In this document: piece by piece, positions 30,003 through 38,000 of the stretch | Layout of the letters: the number at the start of each line of letters is the position of its first letter | Position numbering within the stretch: position 1 is the first letter of the stretch | From: Nocardia anaemiae NBRC 100462 | GTDB lineage: Bacteria; Actinomycetota; Actinomycetes; Mycobacteriales; Mycobacteriaceae | Reading direction: 5' to 3' | Length of the DNA stretch: 64,000 nt | NCBI RefSeq assembly: GCF_001612725.1 | Contig: NZ_BDAZ01000008.1 | Coordinates: forward strand, 248,001 to 312,000 | Notes under the pieces: model-generated | What the model saw: the letters and a program-made list of their open reading frames with translations, nothing else | Told to the model about the DNA's origin: nothing | The model's database searches: none | Made by a program: the position numbers and the translations under genes

Positions 30003-30554
30003 TCATGGCCGGAGGCCGTCGAGGGCGAGTTCGATGAACCGCCGCCAGTCGCCGAATCCGTCGCGACTGATCGTTGCGACCGCGCCGACGATCATATAAA
30101 GGTCGGCGACGGTCGCATCGGCGCGAATGCTGCCATCGGCTCGGCCCCTGGCCAGCAGTTCCGCGCCGAGTTCGGCGAGGTCGTCGCGTACCGCACCGCG
30201 CGGTTCGGTGTCGCCGAGCACCGATTCGATGGTGCCGGACAGTGCACGCCCCTGCTCGTGCACTTCGGCGACATGACCGAGGAAACCGGCCAGCGCTTGC
30301 CTCGTATCCGGATTCGGTAGGCACGTGCGGCGTACATGCTCGAGGATTCCGGCGAACCGCTGTTCGGCGGCCGCCTCGATCAGAGCGCGGCGGGTCGGGA
30401 AATGACGATAGATGGTGCCGACCCCGACCCCGGCGGCGCGCGCCACATCGGCCATCTGCACCGCGTCACCCTGTTCGGCGAACAGTGCCGACGCGGTGGC
30501 GAGGACCTGGTCACGATTGCGGGCGGCGTCGGTGCGGAGTTTGCGGTCGGTCAT
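30003..30554 (-). CDS. TetR-family transcriptional regulator
   Basis: A 183-aa repressor. The N-terminal helix-turn-helix is RDQVLATASALFAEQG, then MADVARAAGVGVGTIYRHFPTRRALIEA. A ligand-binding helical domain follows, ending GDWRRFIELALDGL. It lies 26 bp downstream of the small membrane-protein gene on the same strand, so both probably form one transcript. A palindrome upstream of that transcript fits autoregulation. Confidence 0.92.
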   Translation of the reverse strand: MTDRKLRTDAARNRDQVLATASALFAEQGDAVQMADVARAAGVGVGTIYRHFPTRRALIEAAAEQRFAGILEHVRRTCLPNPDTRQALAGFLGHVAEVHEQGRALSGTIESVLGDTEPRGAVRDDLAELGAELLARGRADGSIRADATVADLYMIVGAVATISRDGFGDWRRFIELALDGLRP

Positions 30555-30580
30555 CGATCTCCCTGTCTGCTGGCCGTAGG

Positions 30581-31030
30581 TTAGCCCCGGATCGGTACGC
30601 GAGTGCGCTCGACAACGATCGCGACCGCCAAGACAATCAGCATTACCAAGGCGATGAACAGCTGCGGATCCATGCCGATGACCTTGGTGGCATCGGCCGC
30701 ATGCTCAGGGTCCTGGGCTGCGGTGCCGGGGAACAGCAGCGCGCCGAACATGGCCAGCCAGGTGACCGATCCGAGTCCGGCGGCCAGGAAGAACTGGGCG
30801 CGGAGGTTCCCTGTTCGCTGCCATAGGACCACCAGTCCGATCGCGCCGATGAGCGTGCCCATGCCGATGTATTGGGCGTCGTGGAATTTGGCATGTGGGG
30901 GCCAAGCGGGGTTGTGCAGGTGGAGGTCGGCGATGTCGGGGATGACCAGGTCGGCGAGCAGGGGGCCGACGAGGGTGTTGAGCAGGACGGCGCCGACGAG
31001 GATTCGCGGGAGGGTCCAGTGGGTGGTCAT
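30581..31030 (-). CDS. Small four-helix membrane protein (DUF6640-like)
   Basis: A 149-aa integral membrane protein. Hydrophobic helices are seen at about residues 9-29, 54-72, 79-103 and 124-142. The loop between the first two contains HNPAWPPHAKFHD, with several His that could bind a ligand or metal. From memory it resembles the DUF6640 family, but this is not secure. It is the first gene of a pair with tetR. A small GGAAT-N3-ATTCC palindrome lies 26 bases upstream of its start. Function is unknown. Confidence 0.7.
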   Translation of the reverse strand: MTTHWTLPRILVGAVLLNTLVGPLLADLVIPDIADLHLHNPAWPPHAKFHDAQYIGMGTLIGAIGLVVLWQRTGNLRAQFFLAAGLGSVTWLAMFGALLFPGTAAQDPEHAADATKVIGMDPQLFIALVMLIVLAVAIVVERTRVPIRG

Positions 31031-31055
31031 GGCGTCCTATCGGTCAAATGATGAA

Positions 31056-31068
31056 CCGGAATCCTATT
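31056..31068 (-). promoter_or_regulatory. Candidate TetR operator
   Basis: GGAAT-CCT-ATTCC is a perfect 5-bp inverted repeat with a 3-nt spacer. A partial third half (GATTC) follows just to the right. It lies 26 bases upstream of the membrane-protein gene that is co-directional with tetR. Short palindromes at this position are usual TetR targets, but binding is inferred. Confidence 0.4.
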
Positions 31069-31289
31069 CCGATTCGACGGTAGGGCTATGAGGTGCGGAC
31101 TGTCAACGGGCCGTTGGCATTCCGGGTAACCGACTGGATTGCGTACCGGCGGGAACTCGGGTGTCGGGCGCTCGCACAGCGGTCAACTGCTCGGCACGGT
31201 CGATTCAGCTGAATAGGGGTCCGGCACTGTTCGATGTAACCGGCGGCCAGGAGCACCAGGGTATTCGGACAACAGTGTCTATCCGGTGA

Positions 31290-31619
31290 TGGAGTCGCAT
31301 TACAAGATCGTCGAAATTTCCAGCCCCTGTTCCGCTGCGCAATTGCGCCGTATCCGAACCGGTTCCGGGCTCGGTGAGGCCCGAAGCAGCCGAGTGCGGC
31401 TCCTGCGGTCAGGCGCGGCAGACTGTGCGCGAACGCATTACCGGAGAAGACGCGATCAACCGCTACGTCACCAGAGCCCACGAGCTGACTCCACTGATCA
31501 CGCAGATATCGAACGACAAGCAAGCCGCAGCCGACGGAGTTCGCAACGTAGCCAACGGAATTCCGGAAGCCAACCACCATTCCTGGACTGCCGCCCCGCG
31601 AGCGACCAACGCCTCCTGA
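31290..31619 (+). pseudogene. Possible gene remnant in a gene-poor stretch
   Basis: The region 31069-31859 holds no confident gene. One frame (31290-31619, no ATG) reads protein-like: a Cys pair in ECGSCGQARQTVRERI, then EDAINRYVTRAHELTPLITQ. It could start at GTG 31374 (81 aa), but no ribosome site precedes it. Further right, about 31776-31860, a second short piece reads TTWIDQITQRLRQAEETAG. The two are out of frame and end abruptly. I read them as debris of one or more lost genes, next to the secretion-substrate cassette that starts at 31860. Confidence is low. Confidence 0.3.
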
Positions 31620-31859
31620 ATCGCCCGTCGACGGCTCCGCCGTTTCTACACCGGCCCCGCCAACAAACTCAGCGCTCCCGTCACCACCGTCCAATGCACG
31701 ACATAACCAACGACGGCCGCTACACCGAACATCGCGCCCAACAACTAACCATCCGCCCACCACTCCCACCGACCTGACTACCCCCTTCACCACCTGGATC
31801 GACCAAATAACCCAACGCCTCCGCCAAGCCGAAGAAACCGCTGGTAGACCCCGAAGTCC

Positions 31860-32246
31860 TCAGATCAACCAGCTCTTGCGGCGGTAATACTCGGACTCTG
31901 GATCGTCGTCCTCGTCGATCGGTGTGACCACATCGTGGGCTTTACGAGCCGCGATCGACCGCGCGATCGCCTCTCGCTGCTCGCGGGCCTCGGCAGCGAG
32001 ACGTTCCTGCTCGGCACGGGCCTCGGCCTCGCGACGTTCTCGCTCCTCCGCCTCCGCCTGTGCCTTCTCCAGTTCCTCAGCGTGTTCTTCCCAGAACTCG
32101 CGCATTTCCGCGTTCATTTGTTCGACGAATTCGCGACCCCGGTCCGCGCTGCGCTGCTCGATTTCCACGAGTTCCTCGCGCAGCATCCGAGCCTGGCGGT
32201 CGTGCTCTTCGAATATCCGCTCGATCTCTTCCGAGTAATTCGTCAC
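31860..32246 (-). CDS. Charged coiled-coil protein in a T7SS-substrate cassette
   Basis: A 128-aa protein with GTG start at 32246 and GGAGGTG five bases upstream. Residues 5-95 are almost wholly Glu, Arg, Ala and Lys in heptad-like spacing (for example QAEAEERERREAEARAEQE), predicting one long coiled coil. An acidic tail (PIDEDDDPESEYYRRKSW) closes it. There is no signal peptide or transmembrane helix. It lies 28 bp downstream of the 524-aa WXG-like gene and is the last gene of that cassette. It may act as a chaperone or tether for the substrate. I do not recognise a family. Confidence 0.75.
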   Translation of the reverse strand: MTNYSEEIERIFEEHDRQARMLREELVEIEQRSADRGREFVEQMNAEMREFWEEHAEELEKAQAEAEERERREAEARAEQERLAAEAREQREAIARSIAARKAHDVVTPIDEDDDPESEYYRRKSWLI

Positions 32247-32274
32247 CCCGCACCTCCACTAATCGCGTCCATTA

Positions 32275-33849
32275 CTAGAGCGGGCCCGCCTCGGCAAGTT
32301 GCGCTCCACTGTCGAACGGTTGCTCGGGTTCCGCTTCCCCAGTGCCGGTAAGCGCCGGGTCCGGCGTGTGCTCGCCGTCCTCTTCCCGCTTGGTGCCCGT
32401 ACCCGTAGGCACGCCGGAGGTTGTGCCCGGACTTCCTGTGCTCTGCTCCTGCTGCGAGTTGTCAGGGGAAGTGCCCTCAGGCTCTTCGCCTTCCGTCTCG
32501 ACCTCGCGGTCGGAGATGACCGGTGCACCGTTCTCGTCCAGCTTCATGCTGTACTCGTGCGACTTTCCGTCGGCATCGGTCGAGACCAGTTTCAACTCTC
32601 CGTCCTGGCCCATTTCGAACTTCAAATGCTTTCCGGCCAAATCGAACTCGGCGCTCGATTTACTGTCGTCATCCGGCTTGCCGTCGCCATCCTTGTCTTC
32701 AGTGCCCGTCGGATTGAGAGTCTTTTCGATCTCCTTCACCGCATTATCGATCCCGTCCTTGATCGAAGTGCCCAGCGAGGTGAGTCCTTGACCCACGGTT
32801 TGACCGAGCGAAGTCAGTTGCGATGCCGCAGAAGTGAGGGATGACAGCCCGGACAGCAGATTGCTCGCCGTGGTGGTAGCGGAGGGTGTCGTCGTGGTTG
32901 TGGTCGTCGGTGTCGAAGTAGTCGTGCTCGGCGTCGTGGTCGTACCGGGAGTCGACGAAGTCGTGGTGCCGCTGGTGGTGGTGTTAGTGGGATTGTTGTT
33001 ATTGTTATTAGTCGTGGTTGGGCTGGTTCCTTGCGGGCGCGGATAAGGGTTGCTACCCAGATCCGCCATGGCCTTGACCAACAATGGATACGCCTCTTTG
33101 ATTGCCGTATCCGTCGAGTTGCACTTGTCCACGAAGTTGGTCAGCGTGTCCTCGAATTTCTTCTTGAAAACATCATCGAGCCACTTGCGGCTGACCTTCT
33201 TCGTAGATTCTCGATCGAAAGCCAACTTACCGCCCGCTGCTACGCCACCCACACCGAAAGTAAGACCGCCAAGGGCGGAAGTGATTCCCACATCCTCCCA
33301 CGAAAAGTCCGACCAGCCGGTATTGGCACCTTTGATTATCTCGTCGATATCCGAGGGAGACTTGCCATCGACCTTTACTTCACCAGAGCTACTTGCCAGT
33401 TCATGGACGTGATCGGCCTTCGATTGAACCGCCGACCGCAGTTTGGGCACCACGGTAGTAATCGCATCGAGCGCAGCCCTGGCCTTGCGGCGATCCTCCT
33501 TGGCCATTGCGAGTTGCTGTCCGAACATATACTTCGCAGCTCCAGCCGCCTGCCCGGTCCATATCGTTTCCAGCTTCTGCGACAATGCGTACTGCGTATC
33601 CCACTGGGTATCAGCCTCGTTGAGCGATGAGCGAAGAGCCGTAGCGGTATTGGCCAACTTTTCCAGGTTCATGCCACGCTGTTCGTCATACCTGGCGTAG
33701 ATTTGATTCAACGTCATACTCGGGTCGTGCCCGAACGCTTTCTTGTACCGCTCGATCAACTGAGCAAAGAATTGGAGACCCGACGATCCGGTGTCGAGAA
33801 TTGCATCGACGTTCTTACCGGTCATATCAGGTGATGTCGTATCCGCCAT
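32275..33849 (-). CDS. Large WXG100-like T7SS substrate with Thr/Asn-rich linker
   Basis: A 524-aa protein; ATG 33849 has GAGGAG eight bases upstream. Residues 55-150 form a helical hairpin with W-T-G (IWTGQAAGAAKYMF) at the turn, as in WXG100 and EspA/PPE-like secreted proteins. Short Gly/Ala-rich hydrophobic stretches follow at about residues 190-215. Residues 275-330 are almost entirely Thr, Asn and Ser. A helical segment and an acidic EF-hand-like loop (DKDGDGKPDDD) come next, then a Glu/Pro/Gly-rich C-terminus. There is no Sec signal. I infer secretion by an ESX system. Some codons, especially in the Asn/Thr tract, are A/T-rich for this genome. Confidence 0.82.
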   Translation of the reverse strand: MADTTSPDMTGKNVDAILDTGSSGLQFFAQLIERYKKAFGHDPSMTLNQIYARYDEQRGMNLEKLANTATALRSSLNEADTQWDTQYALSQKLETIWTGQAAGAAKYMFGQQLAMAKEDRRKARAALDAITTVVPKLRSAVQSKADHVHELASSSGEVKVDGKSPSDIDEIIKGANTGWSDFSWEDVGITSALGGLTFGVGGVAAGGKLAFDRESTKKVSRKWLDDVFKKKFEDTLTNFVDKCNSTDTAIKEAYPLLVKAMADLGSNPYPRPQGTSPTTTNNNNNNPTNTTTSGTTTSSTPGTTTTPSTTTSTPTTTTTTTPSATTTASNLLSGLSSLTSAASQLTSLGQTVGQGLTSLGTSIKDGIDNAVKEIEKTLNPTGTEDKDGDGKPDDDSKSSAEFDLAGKHLKFEMGQDGELKLVSTDADGKSHEYSMKLDENGAPVISDREVETEGEEPEGTSPDNSQQEQSTGSPGTTSGVPTGTGTKREEDGEHTPDPALTGTGEAEPEQPFDSGAQLAEAGPL

Positions 33850-33893
33850 GCTAAGACTCCTCGCTCGTCGAACCCGTCATCTCCGGCATTTGG

Positions 33894-34205
33894 CTAAGCA
33901 TTTTTGGTCTTTTCCGCATTCTCTTTATCGGTATCGGAATAGACAATGCTGGCCGCACCGACCGTGTCCCCGATGGCCGCACCCGCGGAGCCCCAGGCCT
34001 TCAGCCATTTCACCACATTTTCCAGACCGGAATAGATCGCTTTTCCTTGAGGCCCGTAGTTACGACCGGCATCCCCCTCGCCGAACATATTGTCGGATAC
34101 CCGCTTGGCACTGTTCGTCACAACGGCCGCCGACAGCTGCAGGTCACTGCCGAACTGACCGAGTTCCCCGGTCTTGACGCCCAACATCTGGCTCGAATCG
34201 GTCAT
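33894..34205 (-). CDS. EspC/DUF2580-like small T7SS protein
   Basis: A 103-aa protein with GGAGGGG eight bases before ATG 34205. The pattern VKTGELGQFGSDLQLSAAVV, then NYGPQGKAIYSGLENVVKWLKAW, then a last helix ending VYSDTDKENA, resembles the EspC family of ESX-exported proteins. YSDTD fits the C-terminal YxxxD/E secretion signal. It lies 44 bp upstream of the 524-aa protein. The two probably form a substrate pair, as EspC and EspA do. Assignment is by pattern recognition, not search. Confidence 0.72.
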   Translation of the reverse strand: MTDSSQMLGVKTGELGQFGSDLQLSAAVVTNSAKRVSDNMFGEGDAGRNYGPQGKAIYSGLENVVKWLKAWGSAGAAIGDTVGAASIVYSDTDKENAEKTKNA

Positions 34206-34437
34206 CGGTAAGGCCCCTCCAGTCCTGTTGTCCGATCGTCCGGCGGCGATGCAGCTCGCGCCGAGTACTTGCCCTACTTCCTTCGACGCGTACAGGCGGG
34301 ATTCGGTTCCATCGGATCGATCGGCCCAGGTCGTATGAGCAGAAATCTACTGGGTGGGTCTATCGGCTACAACCAACCGTCGACGCGTCGCATAAGGTCC
34401 GATGGACTCGAGTACGGCCGACTTGTTCCGCAGGTTC

Positions 34438-34470
34438 CAATGATCCGCACGTCAGCCGCGCGGATCATTG
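34438..34470. terminator. Hairpin downstream of the DUF6802-like gene
   Basis: A perfect 11-bp inverted repeat (34438-34448 and 34460-34470) with an 11-nt loop lies 80 bases past the stop of the leftward gene at 34551. No T run follows. The surrounding 34206-34550 has no supported gene. The stem may separate transcription of the DUF6802-like gene from the EspC-like/WXG-like operon. Confidence 0.45.
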
Positions 34471-34550
34471 CAGCCTGCGGCCGGGTGTACCCACGAAGGG
34501 TCTGGGTTGTGGGGGCCGTTGTCGGACAGTGTAATTGGATCTCGGGCGGC

Positions 34551-34859
34551 CTAGTGCCCGATCTTTCCCTGATCGGTCCGCACCCACTCGGATGTCCCGT
34601 CCGGATGCCGATGGAACTCCCATGCGGAGTAATCGCCGTCCTTCTCGACGACGGTGACCTGGTCGGCGATGCCGTCGTGGTCCCAGTCGGTCCACACCTG
34701 CATGGCCTCTGGGCCGGTGGTGGTGACGGTGTCGAGGGTGCCGTCGCCGTCGATGTCCTGGGAGGGGTGGTGCAGTTCGACTTCACCGAGACCGTCCAGG
34801 GCGGAGGATGCGTCGATGCCGGGTAGATCCATGCCCGGGAATTCACCTGAGGTGATCAT
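34551..34859 (-). CDS. DUF6802-like protein with EF-hand-type Asp repeats
   Basis: A 102-aa protein with a strong AGGAGGAG site before ATG 34859. It contains two Ca2+-loop-like repeats, DIDGDGTLDTVT and DWDHDGIADQVT, then VEKDGDYSAWEF. This matches small actinobacterial proteins that I recall as DUF6802, often found near ESX genes. There is no Sec signal peptide. It lies upstream of the EspC-like and WXG-like genes on the same strand, so the cassette is probably co-regulated. Metal binding is inferred from the DxDxDG loops. Confidence 0.72.
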   Translation of the reverse strand: MITSGEFPGMDLPGIDASSALDGLGEVELHHPSQDIDGDGTLDTVTTTGPEAMQVWTDWDHDGIADQVTVVEKDGDYSAWEFHRHPDGTSEWVRTDQGKIGH

Positions 34860-34973
34860 GACTCCTCCTGGTCGGGACTCGCGTGGGTGACACGGCGGTC
34901 GATCGGTGGGTACCGGTCCATAGTGTCATCCGCGAGTCCCGTACGCAGCTCCGAGCCCCCTATTTATCGGGGA

Positions 34974-35171
34974 TCACTTTTTCGGAATGATCAGCCACAG
35001 AACGAGATACACGACGAACTGCGGCCCCGGGAGCAGGCAGGACAGGACGAAGAGCAACCGGACGACGTTGGCGTTCCAGCCGAAGTATTCGGCGATGCCG
35101 CCGCAGACACCAGCGATCCACTTGTCGTTGTCGGAGCGGGTGAGTCGGCGGGTAGGCGCGGGGGCGGTCAT
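34974..35171 (-). CDS. PspC-domain membrane protein
   Basis: A 65-aa protein almost wholly made of a PspC domain: RSDNDKWIAGVCGGIAEYFGWNANVVRLLFVL, then a hydrophobic helix with FVVYLVLWLIIP. PspC proteins are small membrane proteins linked to envelope stress (phage shock) responses. A GAGAGGGA site precedes ATG 35171. It is divergent from the ABC-F gene to the right and lies upstream of the DUF6802-like gene on the same strand, with a 114-bp gap. Confidence 0.88.
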   Translation of the reverse strand: MTAPAPTRRLTRSDNDKWIAGVCGGIAEYFGWNANVVRLLFVLSCLLPGPQFVVYLVLWLIIPKK

Positions 35172-35339
35172 TGTGGTCCCTCTCTGGTGATGTTCGGTAC
35201 GACATCAACTCTGCCCGGGAAAACATCGCCTCACATCGGTCCCATGACCTATCCCGACCCTGATTTCCGCAGGCTGTGGACTCAGGGTGCAACCCCGAGA
35301 CCCCGCGGTGCCAGCCTGCGGCACGGACACGGCAGACTC

Positions 35340-36998
35340 GTGCTGGTGAGCACCACTCTGCACGCGCGTGGACTGTCCGCGGGCCACGGCGAACGCACCC
35401 TGTTCGACGACCTCTATTTCACCCTCGCGCCGGGTGATGTGATCGGGTTGGTCGGCATGAACGGTGCGGGCAAGTCGACGCTGCTGCGCATGCTCGCGAA
35501 CCGCTCGACGCCCACCGGCAGCATCACGCTGTCCCCGCCCGACGCCACCGTCGGGTACTTGGCGCAGGAGCCCGAGCGGATCGCCGGGGAGACGGTGTTC
35601 GAATTCCTCTGCCGCCGAACAGGTGTCGCCGAAGCACAACGCATCATGGATGCTGCGGCAGCACGTTTGGCCGACGGCGGCGATGACGAATATTCGCCTG
35701 CCCTGGAGCGCTGGCTCGCGCTCGGCGGCGCTGATCTGGACCAGCGGGCCGAGGAGGTCGCGGCGGATCTCGGACTCGCGGAAAGCCTGCCGAACGGCCT
35801 CGACACCGCGATGACCGGACTCTCCGGCGGCCAGGCGGCCCGAGCTGGACTCGCATCGGTTCTCTTGTCTCGCTTCGACATTCTCCTACTCGACGAGCCG
35901 ACGAACGATCTGGATCTCGACGGCCTCGCCCGGCTGGAACAGTTCGTGACCGGCGTGCGGGTGCCGCTGATGGTGATCAGTCATGACCGAGAGTTCCTGG
36001 CGCGCACCGTGAATCGCATTGTCGAACTCGATCTCGCGCAACAGCGGGTCGGGATCTACGACGGCGGCTACGAGGCGTATCTGATGGAGCGTGAGATCGC
36101 CCGCCAGCATGCTCGCGAGGCCTACGAGGAGTACGCCGACACCAAGGCCGGGCTCGAGGCCCGCGCCCAAATGCAGCGCAACTGGCTCGAACACGGCGTT
36201 CGCAATGCTCGCCGAAAGGCCCGCGACCCCAAGAAGGTCGACTCCGACAAGGCGGGCCGCAAGATGCGCGCCGAATCCACCGAAAAGCAGGCCGCCAAGG
36301 CCCGCCAGACCCAGCGGCGCATCGAGCGGCTGGATGTGGTCGAGGAGCCGCGCAAGGAGTGGGAGCTGCGCATGGCCATCGCGGCGGCCCCGCGCAGTGG
36401 CTCGGTGGTCGCCACTTTGTCGAATGCGACCCTCACCCGAGGGGATTTCGAGCTCGGCCCGATCACCACTCAGGTCGACTGGGCCGACCGCATCGTGCTG
36501 ACCGGCACAAATGGTTCCGGCAAATCCACACTCCTGGCTCTGCTGCTCGGAAAAATCCAGCCGGACACCGGAACTGCCGCACTCGGCTCCGGCGTGGAAA
36601 TCGGCGAGGTCGACCAGGCGCGCGGACTTTTCCGCGGAAGTGCCGCCCTCGCAGATACTTTCAGCGCCGAAATGCCGGAATGGCCCGATGCCGAGGTCCG
36701 CACGCTGCTCGCCAAATTCGGCCTCCGCGGTCAACATGTCCTGCGCCCCTGCGAAACCCTCTCCCCCGGCGAACGCACCCGTGCCGCACTCGCCCTGCTC
36801 CAAGCCCGCGGCGTAAATCTGCTGGTCCTCGACGAACCAACCAACCACCTCGACCTACCCGCGATCGAACAACTCGAGCAGGCCATCGAATCCTTCGAAG
36901 GCACAATGCTTCTGGTCACCCACGATCGCCGTATGCTCGACTCGATCACCGCAACCCGCCGCTGGCACATGAACAACGGCCACCTCACCGAAAGCTAG
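35340..36998 (+). CDS. ABC-F family ATPase (ribosome-associated type)
   Basis: A 552-aa soluble protein with two ABC ATPase domains and no transmembrane part. Walker A motifs are GMNGAGKST (about residue 40) and GTNGSGKST (about residue 392). Signature motifs are LSGGQAAR and LSPGERTR, and Walker B is LLLDEPTNDLD and LLVLDEPTNHLD. The basic linker with RKARDPKKVDSDKAGRK at about 290-320 is the P-site tRNA interaction motif region. ABC-F proteins act on the ribosome or give antibiotic resistance. The start is uncertain: GTG 35340 or 35346, or ATG 35245; none has a good ribosome site. Confidence 0.92.
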   Translation: MLVSTTLHARGLSAGHGERTLFDDLYFTLAPGDVIGLVGMNGAGKSTLLRMLANRSTPTGSITLSPPDATVGYLAQEPERIAGETVFEFLCRRTGVAEAQRIMDAAAARLADGGDDEYSPALERWLALGGADLDQRAEEVAADLGLAESLPNGLDTAMTGLSGGQAARAGLASVLLSRFDILLLDEPTNDLDLDGLARLEQFVTGVRVPLMVISHDREFLARTVNRIVELDLAQQRVGIYDGGYEAYLMEREIARQHAREAYEEYADTKAGLEARAQMQRNWLEHGVRNARRKARDPKKVDSDKAGRKMRAESTEKQAAKARQTQRRIERLDVVEEPRKEWELRMAIAAAPRSGSVVATLSNATLTRGDFELGPITTQVDWADRIVLTGTNGSGKSTLLALLLGKIQPDTGTAALGSGVEIGEVDQARGLFRGSAALADTFSAEMPEWPDAEVRTLLAKFGLRGQHVLRPCETLSPGERTRAALALLQARGVNLLVLDEPTNHLDLPAIEQLEQAIESFEGTMLLVTHDRRMLDSITATRRWHMNNGHLTES

Positions 36999-36999
36999 G

Positions 37000-37737
37000 T
37001 CACCTACTCAAGCGCGGAAATGCGCGCTCCATGCCCATGCCTTCCAGTCTCCCGCGCTGATTTGGAGCGTGTAGGGGCGGCGACGGAACGCCAGTTTTCC
37101 GAAGCGGTTCAACGAATCGCAACGAGCTCAGTCCGGTGTTGATGCAGTGTTGGCGGGTGGAGAGGCGCGATTCGGGTTGGGCGGCAAGGGGGACGAGTTC
37201 GGCGGCCTGGGTATAGCCGCGGCGTCTGTGGTGGCGTTGGAGTTCGGCGGTGAGGGCCCTGCGGGAGATGCCGAGGCGCAGTGCGGATTCCAGCGTGACC
37301 AACGCTTCGGGGCGGGAGGCGGCGCGGGCTACGTCGATTGCGGTTCGAGTGGGGTTGGTGGTCACAATGCCGTGGGTCAGTTCTAGTTCGGCCTTGTCGA
37401 TGTGGTCGCGGTGGACGATGAGGCGGCGGGAGCGCGAATCCTGCACGCCGAGTACGTGGGTGGGTTGGCTGGGCGGTATCGCGAAACCGTGCAGTTCGGC
37501 GGCGGTGTGGTACGCGGCGATCAGGGTCGGCACTCCCATGGATAGTCGGGCCGCTTCGACGCGGAGTCGAGCCGAGGGTGGAGTGGTTGCCTCCCGGAAG
37601 ACGCCGCGGAAGACCCGGACCCATTCGCCTCGGTCGAGCAAGGTTCGCATTTCCGTACGGGTGTATTTGCACAGCACCTGCCATGAGGTGAAGACACCGA
37701 ATTGCTTGTCCCGTACATCTTCCAGACCTGGTCGCAT
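37000..37737 (-). CDS. AbiEi-like antitoxin-family protein with degraded C-terminus
   Basis: A 245-aa protein starting at ATG 37737. The N-terminal part matches the winged-helix type IV antitoxin (AbiEi_4) pattern: FTSWQVLCKYTRTEMRTLLDRGEWVRVFRGVF. The central part (THGIVTTNPTRTAIDVARAAS, then ALVTLESALRLG) is typical of AbiEi/DUF559 fusions. After AAELVPLAAQPESRL the usual C-terminal endonuclease-like domain is not recognisable. The protein ends in about 50 unrelated residues rich in Pro and Arg. No toxin gene of the AbiEii type adjoins. I read it as a truncated solo gene. Its end abuts the convergent ABC-F gene. Confidence 0.7.
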   Translation of the reverse strand: MRPGLEDVRDKQFGVFTSWQVLCKYTRTEMRTLLDRGEWVRVFRGVFREATTPPSARLRVEAARLSMGVPTLIAAYHTAAELHGFAIPPSQPTHVLGVQDSRSRRLIVHRDHIDKAELELTHGIVTTNPTRTAIDVARAASRPEALVTLESALRLGISRRALTAELQRHHRRRGYTQAAELVPLAAQPESRLSTRQHCINTGLSSLRFVEPLRKTGVPSPPLHAPNQRGRLEGMGMERAFPRLSR

Positions 37738-38000
37738 ACGCCAACTATCGGTGAAACCGAACCGCGCCCTCGCTGCCCGACCAGCGCGAACAGAAAGTCT
37801 GTGGATAACAGATTCCCTGTGGACAACTCGCCGTGCCGCGGCAAACGTTCGCGTCTCCTGCCGACGTCGGTCGGTCACTCGAAGCCGGGCTGACAGGTGG
37901 TCATCGAGGCCGATTACCGCCACGCACACCACCTGCCATACCGAGCACGCAGCTGTAATACGGTGTCTGCGACGCTCGGCCGCGGTGTACCGTGGCGCGA

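Noticed and set aside
31086-31793. 235-codon - strand frame in the gene-poor stretch
   Set aside because: The product is Gly/Val/Arg-biased, without a ribosome site or motifs. The + strand pieces look more protein-like, though broken.
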